From assembly GCF_902506145.1 (NCBI RefSeq), contig NZ_LR733520.1:737156-801155 (forward strand): 64,000 nucleotides of DNA. Reading direction: 5' to 3'. The translations under genes were made by a program, and so were the position numbers. The notes beneath the pieces were generated by a model. It had not been told where the DNA came from. It did not search any database and was given only the letters and a program-made list of their open reading frames with translations. Source of the stretch: Burkholderia sp. 8Y (GTDB lineage Bacteria > Pseudomonadota > Gammaproteobacteria > Burkholderiales > Burkholderiaceae). This document shows positions 1-8,985 of the stretch, piece after piece. The stretch's first letter is position 1. Every line of letters begins with the position of its first letter.

Positions 1-2
1 AC

Positions 3-1217
3 TTCGTGCACGCGCGCTACAACAGCCGCATGCTCGCGCTCGCAGTCGCGGTGACGGGCATCGTCGCGACCATGCCGTATATCGCGCTTCAACTCGTCGG
101 CATCGAAGTGGTGATCGGCGCGCTCGGCTTCAGCACGCAGGGCTTCGTGGGCGATCTGCCGCTCATCATCGCGTTCGCGATCCTTGCGGCCTACACGTAC
201 ACGTCCGGCCTGCGGGCGCCCGCGATGATCGCTGTCGTCAAGGACGTGCTGATCTACATCACCATCATCGCCGCGATGATCGTGATTCCGGCGCAACTCG
301 GCGGCTTCGGGCATATCTTCGGCACGGTGCCGCCCGCGAAGCTGCTGCTGAAGGCGCCGGACACCGCGAGTCTGAACGGCTACAGCGCCTACGCGACGCT
401 CGCGGTCGGCTCGGCGCTCGCGCTCTTCCTGTATCCGCACTCGGTGACGGCGATTCTCTCGTCCAATTCGGGCAACACCATTCGCCGCAACATGGCGCTC
501 TTGCCGGCGTATTCGCTGGTGCTCGGGCTGCTCGCGTTGCTCGGCTACATGGCGCTCGCCTCGGGCGTGAAGGACATGCCGGAATACGCGTCGTACTTCA
601 AGGCGTATGGCGCGAACTTCGCGGTTCCGGCGCTGTTCCTGCACTACTTCCCGTCGTGGTTCGTCGGCGTGGCGTTCGCGGCCATCGGCATCGGCGCGCT
701 GGTTCCGGCGGCGATCATGTCGATCGCAGCGGCCAATCTGTACACGCGCAACGTGCATCGCGAGTTCCTCAACCGCTCGATGACGCCGGAGCAGGAAACG
801 AACGTTGCCAAGCTCGTCTCGCTGATCGTGAAGGTCGGTGCGGTCGTGTTCATTCTGGCGCTGCCGCTCACCTACGCGATCCAGCTGCAACTGCTCGGCG
901 GCATCTGGATCATTCAGACGCTGCCCGCGCTCGTGCTCGGCCTCTATACGCGCGTGCTGGATCATCGCGGCCTGCTGATCGGCTGGGCCGTCGGGATTGC
1001 ATCAGGCACGTGGATGGCCGTCTCGCTTCAGTTGAAGGGCTCGATCTTCACGGTGCACATGTTCGGCTACGCGGTGCCGGGCTATGCGGCGGTGTGGGCG
1101 CTGATCCTCAACCTGATCGTGTCGGTGGGCGTGAGCGTGCTGGTGCGCGCCATCGGCCTCAAGCGGTCCGATGACCGCACGCGGCCGGAAGATTATCTGG
1201 ACGTCGTCGAAAGTTGA
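3..1217 (+). CDS. Sodium:solute symporter family permease, MctP-like (5' end missing)
   Basis: Inner-membrane secondary transporter of the SSS family, probably taking up a small monocarboxylate with Na+. The reading frame is open to the left edge, so the real start lies outside the window; the first GTG, at 6, is probably internal. About 400 residues are visible with roughly ten hydrophobic segments. They include a TYTSGLRAPA loop followed by a long hydrophobic helix, which is typical of the SSS core, and a conserved-looking SSNSGNTIRRN stretch. The tail is short, charged and cytoplasmic (DDRTRPEDYLDVVES). A strong terminator follows at 1273-1309. MctP is the closest family I recognise; the substrate (lactate, pyruvate, acetate or similar) is inferred from family likeness only. 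Confidence 0.8.
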   Translation, partial: FVHARYNSRMLALAVAVTGIVATMPYIALQLVGIEVVIGALGFSTQGFVGDLPLIIAFAILAAYTYTSGLRAPAMIAVVKDVLIYITIIAAMIVIPAQLGGFGHIFGTVPPAKLLLKAPDTASLNGYSAYATLAVGSALALFLYPHSVTAILSSNSGNTIRRNMALLPAYSLVLGLLALLGYMALASGVKDMPEYASYFKAYGANFAVPALFLHYFPSWFVGVAFAAIGIGALVPAAIMSIAAANLYTRNVHREFLNRSMTPEQETNVAKLVSLIVKVGAVVFILALPLTYAIQLQLLGGIWIIQTLPALVLGLYTRVLDHRGLLIGWAVGIASGTWMAVSLQLKGSIFTVHMFGYAVPGYAAVWALILNLIVSVGVSVLVRAIGLKRSDDRTRPEDYLDVVES

Positions 1218-1272
1218 CGAAATGCTGAGACCCCGCGCCGCGTCTGATGACGCGGCAGCCGTCTGATACGCT

Positions 1273-1309
1273 AACGCCCGTAATGGCCTTCGGCCGTTGC
1301 GGGCGTTTT
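1273..1309 (+). terminator. Rho-independent terminator after the symporter gene
   Basis: A 16-bp stem (1273-1288 with 1292-1307, two G-U pairs) with a three-base loop is followed by TTTTC. It lies 55 bases after the symporter stop. It also covers the TTG at 1297, so that TTG is unlikely to be the start of the next gene. Confidence 0.85.
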
Positions 1310-1356
1310 CCTTGACGCCCGCTGATCGACAAACCGCCTACCGACGCGAGCGACTC

Positions 1357-2448
1357 ATGTTTTCATCGACATCGGCGTCAGCGCACAAAAGCCGCGCGAT
1401 GCGGCTGTTGCACGGCCTGGCGTCACCGTTCTTCCGCTATCGCCATGCGAAGACGATTCACGCCGTGCGCGTCGCGCTCGGCATGGCGGCGTCGTTTCTC
1501 GTCACGACGGGCATCAACGTGCCCCACGGCAGTTGGGCGTCGGTGTCGCTGCTGGTGGTGGTCGGCGGCTTGCAGCACTACGGCAATATCCGCAAGAAGG
1601 CGGCGGAGCGCGCGCTCGGCACGGCGCTCGGTGCGGCCATCGGACTCGTGCTGATTCTCGTCCAGACGATATTCGGCTCGCTCACGCTGTTCTTCGTTTT
1701 GATGTCCGCCATCGCCGGGGCGTGCGCGTATTACGCGATCGGCAAGGCAGGCTACGTCGCGCTGCTCACGGCCATCACGATGGTCATCGTCGCGGGCCAC
1801 GGCGATTCGCCGTTCGATGTCGGCTTGTGGCGCACCGCGAACGTGCTGATCGGCATTGCCATCGCGCTGGCGTTCTCGTTCGTGCTGCCGCAGTACGCGA
1901 CGTATTCGTGGCGCTATCGGCTCGCCGACAATCTGCGCGAATGCGCGCGTCTCTACGGCGCATTGCTCGACGGCACGCCCTTGATGGCCGAAGAAACCGC
2001 GCGCCGCTTCTTCGTGATGAGTCAGCGCCTCGTGCAGTCGCGCTCGCTGATGGAGTCAGTCGCCAAGGAAACGCATGTGCCGGTTGCGCGGCTCGAGGAG
2101 ATCCAGCGGCTGCATCGCTCGATTCTCGCCGCGCTGGAAATGCTCATCACGTCGATGCCCGATACGCCGCACGGTTTCGCGCTCGCTTGCACGACGCAAG
2201 AGCAAGAGGCCCGGCAGAAGCTGCTGAAGATGGCGCGCGCACTGCGCTTCGGGCGCGTCGGCTTGCTCTACGTGCGTGCCGACGCGAATGCGGGCACGAG
2301 CGCGCCAGCGGAAAGAGGCGATGATTCGACGCAGGGCATGCACTGGCTCGCGATGCGTTTCGCGGAGCAGGTGGATCGCTTGCGGCTGCGTCTGAGCGAA
2401 ATCGAGCGTCAGTGGAATATAGAAGGCGCGCGGCCGCTCGGCGGCTGA
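1357..2448 (+). CDS. FUSC family membrane protein
   Basis: Inner-membrane protein of the FUSC / aromatic acid exporter-like group (363 residues). The N-terminal half carries about six hydrophobic helices between residues ~35 and 190, with short charged turns such as NIRKKAAERA. The C-terminal half is a soluble, largely helical cytoplasmic domain ending in RLRLRLSEIERQWN. It is about half the length of full AaeB-type exporters, as is common for single-repeat FUSC proteins. I chose the ATG at 1357 because the upstream TTG (1297) lies inside the terminator of the preceding gene. Family members are linked to export of aromatic acids or toxic solutes; no substrate can be read from the sequence. 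The gene converges on the VOC gene with a 12-bp gap. Confidence 0.75.
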   Translation: MFSSTSASAHKSRAMRLLHGLASPFFRYRHAKTIHAVRVALGMAASFLVTTGINVPHGSWASVSLLVVVGGLQHYGNIRKKAAERALGTALGAAIGLVLILVQTIFGSLTLFFVLMSAIAGACAYYAIGKAGYVALLTAITMVIVAGHGDSPFDVGLWRTANVLIGIAIALAFSFVLPQYATYSWRYRLADNLRECARLYGALLDGTPLMAEETARRFFVMSQRLVQSRSLMESVAKETHVPVARLEEIQRLHRSILAALEMLITSMPDTPHGFALACTTQEQEARQKLLKMARALRFGRVGLLYVRADANAGTSAPAERGDDSTQGMHWLAMRFAEQVDRLRLRLSEIERQWNIEGARPLGG

Positions 2449-2460
2449 CGCGCCGTGCGC

Positions 2461-2922
2461 TTAAGCCTGGGCCGCCGCGTCCTGCGGCGGTTGAGGCGCT
2501 TCGGCCGATTCCATCGCGTTGACGACGTTGATCAGCCAAGGCACGCCGAAGCGGTCTTTCAGCATGCCGAAGCCGGCGGTGAAGAACGTGGACTGCCACG
2601 GCGTGAGGACGGTGCCGCCTTCGCTCAGCGCATTGAACGTGTGCTCGCCCGATTCGGCGTCTTCTGCGCCGATCGACAGCGTGAAACCGTGGTAATCGCG
2701 CGGCGGCTGGCCGAACTGGCCGTCCGATACCATGATCGCCGTGCCGCCGACGCTAAAGAGCGCGTGCATGACCTTGTCATGCCACTCGGCCGGCACGTTC
2801 GCCGCGTCGGGTGTGTCGCGGAAGCGAATCAGCGTCTGAATCTGCGCGCCAAACGCGGCTTGATACAGCGCGAGTGCGTCCGCGCAATCTCCATTGAAGA
2901 AAAGATACGTGTCCAGTTGCAT
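2461..2922 (-). CDS. VOC family protein, PhnB-like
   Basis: Small cytosolic protein (153 residues) of the vicinal-oxygen-chelate (glyoxalase/bleomycin-resistance) fold, closest to the PhnB/YjdN-like branch. Recognisable parts are the N-terminal strand MQLDTYLFFNGDCADALALY, the ALFSVGGTAIMVSD strand, and the C-terminal motif FGMLKDRFGVPWLINV, which is near-diagnostic for this branch. The start at 2922 has a good GGAGAAG ribosome binding site; the longer frame to 3009 adds residues unlike the family. Members include metal-dependent enzymes and ligand-binding proteins, and no reaction can be assigned here. It stands alone on the minus strand, converging on the FUSC gene. Confidence 0.8.
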   Translation of the reverse strand: MQLDTYLFFNGDCADALALYQAAFGAQIQTLIRFRDTPDAANVPAEWHDKVMHALFSVGGTAIMVSDGQFGQPPRDYHGFTLSIGAEDAESGEHTFNALSEGGTVLTPWQSTFFTAGFGMLKDRFGVPWLINVVNAMESAEAPQPPQDAAAQA

Positions 2923-3067
2923 TGAATGCTTCTCCGAGCCCAGGCGGCGCTCCCGCCAAAGCACGAAGTCTATTTCAACCGGATACGGCGCCGACCCCGA
3001 GAATGTCAATTTACGTCAAACAACGCCCGAAGCCGTACTTGTCCGAAGGTCGTCGCCGCTGAAGAAG

Positions 3068-3094
3068 CCGGAGGCGCGCGGAACGCGTCTCCGG
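3068..3094 (-). terminator. Probable terminator of the transaldolase gene
   Basis: An 11-bp stem (3068-3078 with 3084-3094, one G-U pair) closes a five-base loop and lies 7 bases past the tal stop codon. Read on the minus strand, the tail is CTTCTTC, only moderately T-rich. Confidence 0.55.
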
Positions 3095-3100
3095 TGTCGC

Positions 3101-4054
3101 TTACTGCAACGCCGTGATCAGCTTTTCAAGCTTGATTGCATCGGCGGCGAACGCGCGGATGCCTTCCGCGAGCTTTTCCGTCGCCATGGCGTCTTCGTTG
3201 ACAGCGAAGCGGAACGTCGGCTCGTCGACGCTGATCTTCTCGATGTTCTCGTTGTCCGCTGCCTCGGGCGACAGTTTGCGCTCGACCTTCTCGTCGCTAT
3301 CGGCCAGTTTCTTGAGCAGGTCCGGGCTGATCGTCAGCAGGTCGCAGCCGGCCAGTTCGGTGATCTGGCTCACGGTGCGGAAGCTCGCGCCCATTACCTC
3401 TGTCTTGTAGCCGAACTTCTTGTAGTACGAGTAGATGCGGCGCACCGAGTGCACGCCCGGATCGTTCGCGCCGCCGTTCTTCACTTCGTCCCATTCGGCG
3501 CCGGCCGACTTCTTGTACCAGTCGTAGATGCGGCCGACGAACGGCGAAATAAGTTGCGCGCCTGCTTCGGCGCACGCTGCGGCCTGCGCGAGCGAGAAAA
3601 GCAGCGTCATGTTGCAGCGGATGCCTTCCTTCTGCAGCACTTCGGCCGCGCGGATGCCTTCCCACGTCGACGCGAGCTTGATGAGCACGCGCTCACGGTT
3701 GATGCCCGCGCCTTCGTACAGCTTGATGATTTCGCGGCCCTTGTCGATGGACGCCTTGGTGTCGAACGACAGCCGCGCGTCCACTTCGGTCGAGACGCGG
3801 CCCGGGACGATCTTCAGAATTTCGGTGCCGAAGGCGATCAGCAGATGATCGATGATCTGGCCCATCGGCTTGCCGGCGTGCTCCTTGACGGTCTTCTCGA
3901 GCAGCGGCTTGTAGTCGTCCTTCTGGACGGCCTTCAGGATCAGCGACGGGTTGGTCGTCGCGTCCTGCGGCTTGAACTGAACGAATTGCTGGAAGTCGCC
4001 CGTATCGGCGACGACGGTGGTGTATTGCTTGAGCTGGTCGAGAGCGGATGTCAT
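3101..4054 (-). CDS. tal: Transaldolase
   Basis: Cytosolic enzyme of the non-oxidative pentose phosphate pathway. It moves a dihydroxyacetone unit between sedoheptulose 7-phosphate and glyceraldehyde 3-phosphate, giving fructose 6-phosphate and erythrose 4-phosphate. The 317-residue protein matches the TalB type in length and motifs. Asp17 lies in [15 protein letters not shown] follows at about residue 31, and the Schiff-base lysine is Lys126 in [11 protein letters not shown]. The start at 4054 gives the usual family N-terminus ([11 protein letters not shown]); an upstream in-frame ATG at 4072 would add six atypical residues. It appears monocistronic, with a hairpin just after the stop. Confidence 0.97.
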   Translation of the reverse strand: MTSALDQLKQYTTVVADTGDFQQFVQFKPQDATTNPSLILKAVQKDDYKPLLEKTVKEHAGKPMGQIIDHLLIAFGTEILKIVPGRVSTEVDARLSFDTKASIDKGREIIKLYEGAGINRERVLIKLASTWEGIRAAEVLQKEGIRCNMTLLFSLAQAAACAEAGAQLISPFVGRIYDWYKKSAGAEWDEVKNGGANDPGVHSVRRIYSYYKKFGYKTEVMGASFRTVSQITELAGCDLLTISPDLLKKLADSDEKVERKLSPEAADNENIEKISVDEPTFRFAVNEDAMATEKLAEGIRAFAADAIKLEKLITALQ

Positions 4055-4276
4055 GTCGAGTCGTCGGCGCACTGCGCCTTGTCAAATTGCGGTAACCCGC
4101 GGGATGTCCATGATCGCGATGCCGGAAAGCGCCTTGACGGCGCGAGGCTCGCCCCTATTGCCAATATCTCATTCTAGTCCCGCGCGGGCGGTTCGCGCTT
4201 GAGCGTGCGCGGCGGTGGTTCGACCGAAAGCGCACCGGGGCGTTCCGTCGCCGAGGGGAGAAGGGCGATTCGTTCG

Positions 4277-4522
4277 TCAGTCGACGGCGTAGGCGAGTTC
4301 GTGCCAGCGCCGCACGGTGCCGGAGCCGAGCTGTCCGCGCGCGAAGCGCATGTTGCGCACTTCTTCCAGCGCGCGGGCGTCCTTTTCGGAATCGCCGCAG
4401 CTCATTTTCAGGACGACGTCCTGAACGTGGCCGGCGTCGTCGAGCAGCACGCGAACGATCGTCTTGCGCTTCTGGGCGCCGGGCGGCGCGGTGCGCGCCA
4501 GCAGTTTGTCGAGTAAAGCCAT
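4277..4522 (-). CDS. Small protein with TonB C-terminal-like pattern
   Basis: 81-residue protein. The central part (TIVRVLLDDAGHVQDVVLKMSC, then ALEEVRNMRFARG) follows the strand-helix-strand pattern of the TonB C-terminal domain. There is no signal peptide, no membrane anchor and no proline-rich linker, so a classical energy-transducing role is unlikely. The start ATG at 4522 lies in another frame inside a long shadow ORF and is the first Met of the conserved-looking segment. It sits 86 bp downstream of benE on the same strand and could be co-transcribed. The function is unknown; the TonB-like call rests on pattern resemblance only. Confidence 0.6.
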   Translation of the reverse strand: MALLDKLLARTAPPGAQKRKTIVRVLLDDAGHVQDVVLKMSCGDSEKDARALEEVRNMRFARGQLGSGTVRRWHELAYAVD

Positions 4523-4608
4523 CTTCGGAGTGTCGGACAGGCGGAAAATGCAGTTGCGATGCACCGGCCGGAAACCGCGTCCGGCCGATTCCTGCATTGT
4601 AGGCCGCG

Positions 4609-5808
4609 TCAGGCGCGCCGGCCGTTGAGGATCACGTGCGTCACCACGCCCGCGATCAAGCCCCAGAACGCCGGTCCGATGGAGAGCAGCGTGAGGCCGG
4701 AGGCCGTCACCATGAACGTGACGAGCGCGGGTTCGCGCTGGCGGGCTTCGTGCATCGCGTTGGCGAGGCCGCTCATGATCGAGCCGAAGAGCGCCAGCGC
4801 CGCGACCGACACGACGAGCGCCGTCGGAAACGCCGCGAACAGCGCCGCGATGGTCGCGCCGAACACGCCCGCGATCAGATAGAAGATGCCGCACCAGACC
4901 GCCGCCGTATAGCGCCGGTCGTGGCGCTCGTGCGCTTCGGGGCCGGTGCAGATGGCGGCCGTGATCGCCGCGAGATTCACGCCGTGCGAGCCGAACGGCG
5001 CGAGCACGAGCGAGGCGATGCCCGTCGTCGCGATGAGTGGCGCGGACGGCGTCGTGTAGCGGTCCGCGCGCAGCACGGCGATGCCCGGCACGTTCTGCGA
5101 GGCCATCGCGACGACGAAAAGCGGCATGCCGATGCTGACGATGGCGGACAGCGAGAACGCGGGCATCGTGAAGACGGGATGCGCGAGCGCCACGTGAAAG
5201 CGCGAAAAGTCCAGCAGGCCGAGCGCGCCCGCGACGGCCACGCCTGCCGCGAGCGTCGCCGGAATGGCATAGCGCGGCGTCGCGCGCTTGACGATCAGGT
5301 ACGTGAAGAACATCGCGAGCACGAGCGCCGTCTGATGCTCGGCGGCGCGGAAGATCTCGATGCCAATTTCGAACAGGATGCCCGCGAGCAGCGCCGCCGC
5401 GATGCCCGACGGAATGCGCTTCATCAGCGCGTCGAACCAGCCGGTGACGCCCACCGCCGTCAGCAACAGCGCGCAGACGACGAACGCGCCGATTGCTTCG
5501 GCGTAAGGCACGTTCGGCAGCGACGTGACGAGCAGCGCCGCGCCGGGCGTCGACCACGCGACGACGATCGGCGCGCGAAAGCGCAGCGAGAGCCCGATCG
5601 TGCAGAGCGCCATGCCGATGGAAAGCGCCCAGATCCACGATGAAATCTGCGCATCCGACAGATGCGCGGCCTGTCCCGCCTGGAACATCAGCACGAGCGA
5701 ACTCGTGTAGCCGGTCATCATCGCGACGAATCCGGCGACGACCGCGGACACCGATGTATCGGAGAAAGGGCGCAGCGGGGCGTGCGCGACAGACGGCGTG
5801 GCTTTCAT
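4609..5808 (-). CDS. benE: Benzoate/H+ symporter, BenE family
   Basis: Inner-membrane permease (399 residues, about 12 hydrophobic helices) of the BenE family, which imports benzoate with protons. Family-like features are the N-terminal VAGFVAMMTGYTSSLVLMFQA, the WSTPGAALL re-entrant motif, the NVPGIAVLRADRY segment and FGSHGVNLAAITAAICTGPEAH. It lies 25 bp after the VWA gene on the same strand and may be the last large gene of a moxR-GNAT-VWA-benE transcript. No benzoate-degradation genes are nearby, so the transported compound in this organism is not fixed by context. Confidence 0.88.
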   Translation of the reverse strand: MKATPSVAHAPLRPFSDTSVSAVVAGFVAMMTGYTSSLVLMFQAGQAAHLSDAQISSWIWALSIGMALCTIGLSLRFRAPIVVAWSTPGAALLVTSLPNVPYAEAIGAFVVCALLLTAVGVTGWFDALMKRIPSGIAAALLAGILFEIGIEIFRAAEHQTALVLAMFFTYLIVKRATPRYAIPATLAAGVAVAGALGLLDFSRFHVALAHPVFTMPAFSLSAIVSIGMPLFVVAMASQNVPGIAVLRADRYTTPSAPLIATTGIASLVLAPFGSHGVNLAAITAAICTGPEAHERHDRRYTAAVWCGIFYLIAGVFGATIAALFAAFPTALVVSVAALALFGSIMSGLANAMHEARQREPALVTFMVTASGLTLLSIGPAFWGLIAGVVTHVILNGRRA

Positions 5809-5833
5809 GCAGGGTCTGCTTCTATGGAGCGTG

Positions 5834-7009
5834 TTATTTGGACAGCGCGCGCATGGCGCTTTCGAGGCCGGACATCGTCAGCGCATACATGCGGTTGCCG
5901 AGCACATGGCGGATCGCGGTAATGGACTGGCGGTATTCCCATAGCCGCTCGGGCTCGGGATTGAGCCACGCGTGATGCGGGAATTGATCCGCGAGCCGCC
6001 GCAGCCACAGGGCGCCGGCTTCCGCGTTGTTGTATTCGACGGAGCCGCCCGGCTGAAGCACTTCGTAGGGACTCATTGTCGCGTCGCCGACGAAGATCAG
6101 CTTGTAGTCGGGCGTGAACTTGTGCAGCACGTCGAAGGTCGGCGTGCGCTCCGTGTGGCGGCGGCGATTGTTCTTCCACAAATAGTCGTAGACGCAGTTG
6201 TGGAAGTAGTAGAACTCCAGATGCTTGAACTCGGCCTTCGCGGCGGAGAACAGTTCTTCCACGCGCTTGATGTGATCGTCCATGGAGCCGCCGACATCCA
6301 GCAGCATCAGCACTTTCACGTTGTTGTGACGCTCGGGCACCATCTTGATGTCGAGCCAGCCGGCGTTCGCGGCGGTGCTGCGGATGGTTTCGGGCAGATC
6401 CAGTTCTTCGGCCGCGCCTTCGCGCGCGAAACGCCGCAAGCGCCGCAGCGCGACCTTGATGTTGCGCGTGCCGATTTCCACCTGATCGTCGTAATCGCGA
6501 AACGCGCGCTCGTCCCAGACCTTCACCGCCGTGCGATTGCCCGCCGATTCCCCGCCGATGCGGATGCCTTCCGGGTTGTAGCCGCCATGCCCGAACGGCG
6601 ACGTGCCGCCGGTGCCGATCCACTTGTTGCCACCTTCGTGGCGCGCCTTCTGCTCGTCCATCAACTCTTTGAGGCGCTCCATGAGCTTGTCGAGACCGCC
6701 GAGCGCCTCGATGCGCTTTTTCTCTTCCGCCGTGAATTCGCGGTCGAGCCGCTTCTTGAGCCAGTCGAGCGGAATCTCGAACGCTTCGTCCGGAAGCTGC
6801 GTGACGCCGTGGAAGTACGCGCCGAACGCCCGGTCGAACTTGTCGAAGTACTTCTCGTCCTTCACGAGCGTCATGCGCGCGAGGAAATAGAACTCGTCGA
6901 GCGACGGCGAGATGACCTGCGCCTTCAACGCTTCGAGCAGCGTCAGGTATTCCTTCACCGACACGGGCAGCTTCGCGTCGCGCAGCGAGTAGAAGAAGTC
7001 GATCAGCAT
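5834..7009 (-). CDS. VWA domain-containing protein, CoxE-like
   Basis: Cytosolic protein of 391 residues with a C-terminal von Willebrand A-type domain. The metal-site motif is DVGGSMDD (Asp238, a D-x-G-x-S form), followed by FYYFHNCVYDYLW and a later LIFVGDATMSPYE strand. The N-terminal half is helical and charged, as in the CoxE/DUF58-type partners of MoxR ATPases. MoxR + VWA pairs act as chaperone-like machines that insert metals or remodel enzyme complexes. The MoxR ATPase gene lies two genes upstream in the same run, supporting a joint role. Their client is not evident here. Ends 25 bp before benE. Confidence 0.85.
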   Translation of the reverse strand: MLIDFFYSLRDAKLPVSVKEYLTLLEALKAQVISPSLDEFYFLARMTLVKDEKYFDKFDRAFGAYFHGVTQLPDEAFEIPLDWLKKRLDREFTAEEKKRIEALGGLDKLMERLKELMDEQKARHEGGNKWIGTGGTSPFGHGGYNPEGIRIGGESAGNRTAVKVWDERAFRDYDDQVEIGTRNIKVALRRLRRFAREGAAEELDLPETIRSTAANAGWLDIKMVPERHNNVKVLMLLDVGGSMDDHIKRVEELFSAAKAEFKHLEFYYFHNCVYDYLWKNNRRRHTERTPTFDVLHKFTPDYKLIFVGDATMSPYEVLQPGGSVEYNNAEAGALWLRRLADQFPHHAWLNPEPERLWEYRQSITAIRHVLGNRMYALTMSGLESAMRALSK

Positions 7010-7034
7010 GGCGCGCTTTCCTTCGTGACGTGAA

Positions 7035-7625
7035 TCAGCGGTCGAGACGGTGCTTCAGATGCGCGCGCACCGCCGGCCATTCCGATTCGATGATCGAGAA
7101 CACGACGGTATCGCGATACGCGCCGTCCCGGCCGATCTGGTGATTGCGCAGAATGCCGTCCTGCTTGGCGCCGAGCCGCGCGATGGCGGCGCGCGACTGA
7201 TGGTTCATGAAATGGGTGCGGAACTCCACGGCGATCGCCTTCAGTTGCCCGAACGCGTGGCCGAGCAGCAGGAGCTTCGCTTCGGTGTTGAGCGCGGTGC
7301 GCTGCACGCGCTTCGCGTACCACGTATGGCCGATTTCCAGCCGCCTGTGCGCCGCTTCGACGTTGAAATAGCGCGTGGAGCCGACGACATCGCCCGTCTT
7401 CGGATCGATGACCGCGAACGGATGCGCGCCGAGCCGCTCGCGCATGTCGATGGCCGCGTCGATATAGGCGCGCGCCGTGCCGGGCGAAGGCACGCTCGTG
7501 TACCAGAGCTTCCAGAGCTCGCCATCGGCGGCGGCGGACGCGAGCGCGTGTTCGTGCTCGACAGTGAGCGGCACCAGCCTGACGTGCTCGCCTTCGAGCG
7601 TGACGGGTTCGATCCAGCGGCTCAT
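7035..7625 (-). CDS. GNAT family N-acetyltransferase, RimJ/RimL type
   Basis: 196-residue cytosolic acetyltransferase of the RimJ/RimL-like GNAT branch, transferring acetyl from acetyl-CoA to an amine. Visible motifs are the N-terminal LEGEHVRLVPLT, the strand PFAVIDPKTGDVVGSTRYF, the EIGHTWYAKRVQRTALNTEAK segment (core beta-strand and CoA loop) and LGAKQDGILRNHQ near the end. The substrate is unknown; many relatives modify protein N-termini or small amines. It sits between moxR (36 bp) and the VWA gene (25 bp) on the same strand, so it is probably co-transcribed with them. Confidence 0.85.
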   Translation of the reverse strand: MSRWIEPVTLEGEHVRLVPLTVEHEHALASAAADGELWKLWYTSVPSPGTARAYIDAAIDMRERLGAHPFAVIDPKTGDVVGSTRYFNVEAAHRRLEIGHTWYAKRVQRTALNTEAKLLLLGHAFGQLKAIAVEFRTHFMNHQSRAAIARLGAKQDGILRNHQIGRDGAYRDTVVFSIIESEWPAVRAHLKHRLDR

Positions 7626-7661
7626 GCGTGCGTTTCCTCATGCGTGGTTGTCGACGGCCGC

Positions 7662-8504
7662 TTAGCGGTTGTGGCGGTTCATGTACAAGAGCCGCTCGAA
7701 GAGGGCGACGTCCTGTTCGTTCTTGAGCAGCGCGCCATGCAGCGGCGGCACGATCTGCTTCTGATCCGACGACTGGAGCGCCTCGGGCGGAATGTCTTCG
7801 GCGAGCAGCAGCTTGAGCCAGTCGAGCAGTTCGGACGTCGAAGGCTTCTTCTTGAGCCCCGACACGTTGCGCAGCTCGAAAAAACTCTGCATGGCGGCAG
7901 CGAGCAGATCCTGTTTGATGCCGGGAAAGTGGACTTCGACGATTTCCTTCATCGTCGATGCATCCGGGAACCGGATGTAGTGGAAGAAGCAGCGGCGCAG
8001 GAACGCGTCCGGCAACTCCTTCTCGTTATTCGACGTGATGATGACGAGCGGCCGATGCTTCGCCTTCACGAGTTCGCGCGTCTCGTAGACGTAGAACTCC
8101 ATGCGGTCGAGTTCGCGCAGCAGATCGTTCGGAAACTCGATGTCGGCCTTGTCGATTTCATCGATCAGCAACACCGATTGCCGGTCAGACTCGAACGCCT
8201 GCCACAGCACGCCCTTCACGATGTAATTGCGGATGTCCTTCACGCGCTCGTCGCCGAGCTGCGAATCGCGCAGGCGCGAGACGGCGTCGTATTCGTAGAG
8301 GCCCTGCTGCGCTTTCGTCGTGGACTTGATATGCCACTGCAAGAGCGGCATGCCGAGCGCGCCGGCCACTTCCTCGGCGAGCATGGTCTTCCCGGTGCCG
8401 GGCTCGCCCTTGATGAGCAAGGGCCGCTCTAGGGTCATCGCGGCGTTCACCGCGAGCTTGAGGTCGTCCGTTGCAACGTATTGCGATGAGCCTTCGAAGC
8501 GCAT
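7662..8504 (-). CDS. MoxR family AAA+ ATPase
   Basis: Cytosolic ATPase of 280 residues. Walker A is GEPGTGKT (33-40), Walker B is VLLIDEID (111-118), and a sensor-like IITSNNEKELPDAFLRRC motif follows. These place it in the MoxR family, which works with VWA proteins to mature or remodel client complexes. The start at 8504 (MRFEGSSQYVATDDLK) is the family-typical one; the frame runs further upstream to 8687 but that part reads as untranslated leader. First gene of a minus-strand run moxR-GNAT-VWA-benE. A TATACT hexamer lies at 8535-8540, a possible -10 element without a clear -35. Confidence 0.9.
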   Translation of the reverse strand: MRFEGSSQYVATDDLKLAVNAAMTLERPLLIKGEPGTGKTMLAEEVAGALGMPLLQWHIKSTTKAQQGLYEYDAVSRLRDSQLGDERVKDIRNYIVKGVLWQAFESDRQSVLLIDEIDKADIEFPNDLLRELDRMEFYVYETRELVKAKHRPLVIITSNNEKELPDAFLRRCFFHYIRFPDASTMKEIVEVHFPGIKQDLLAAAMQSFFELRNVSGLKKKPSTSELLDWLKLLLAEDIPPEALQSSDQKQIVPPLHGALLKNEQDVALFERLLYMNRHNR

Positions 8505-8985
8505 GACGAGGATTCCGGTGAGGAAAAAAATCCCAGTATAAGTCAGAAGCCCTGTTGCCATGGACCGCCCGCCGGTATCGTTGCAGCCGCCTGCGACCGC
8601 GCCTTTGACGCCTGAGGAACGCGCGCCGGAAGCGATGCATGCGGCTTGCTGAAAGCACGCCGGAGCGCGCGACGTAAAGCACGACATAAAGCGCGACGCG
8701 GCGTGTGTACAGAGGCGAATTGTCGCGGGCAGGCGATGCGTCTTTCAGCCGGTTCCCATTGCCAGAAGCGGCTTCGCGCTATCTCGGAGAATGGACGGTA
8801 GGGTGGTCGCGCGGTACAATGAGCCCGATTTTTTTGGCCTGCGCGGCCAGGCGGCCGCATTCCGTGTGCATGCGCCGCCTGCGAAGCAGTGGAAGGCAGC
8901 AAACAGTCCCGAGAAGGTTGTGATGCGCTCGGCGCGGGCCGCGGCTTTCGAGCGCCGGATTTTCCCTCATGCTAGGTTACAAGCT
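8505..8985. other. Intergenic region between moxR and cytochrome c genes
   Basis: This 481-bp divergent spacer holds no gene I can support. ORFs here lack ribosome binding sites and recognisable protein features. It should contain the promoters of moxR (minus) and of the cytochrome gene (plus). TACAAT at 8815-8820 is a possible plus-strand -10 element, and TATACT (rc of 8535-8540) a possible minus-strand one; neither has a convincing -35. Confidence 0.5.

Noticed and set aside
1297..1356. TTG start for the FUSC gene
   Set aside because: It lies inside the terminator hairpin of the preceding gene and has no ribosome binding site.
8791..8985. N-terminal extension of the first cytochrome c frame
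   Set aside because: The signal peptide begins at 8986; the upstream residues are not protein-like and would bury the signal sequence.
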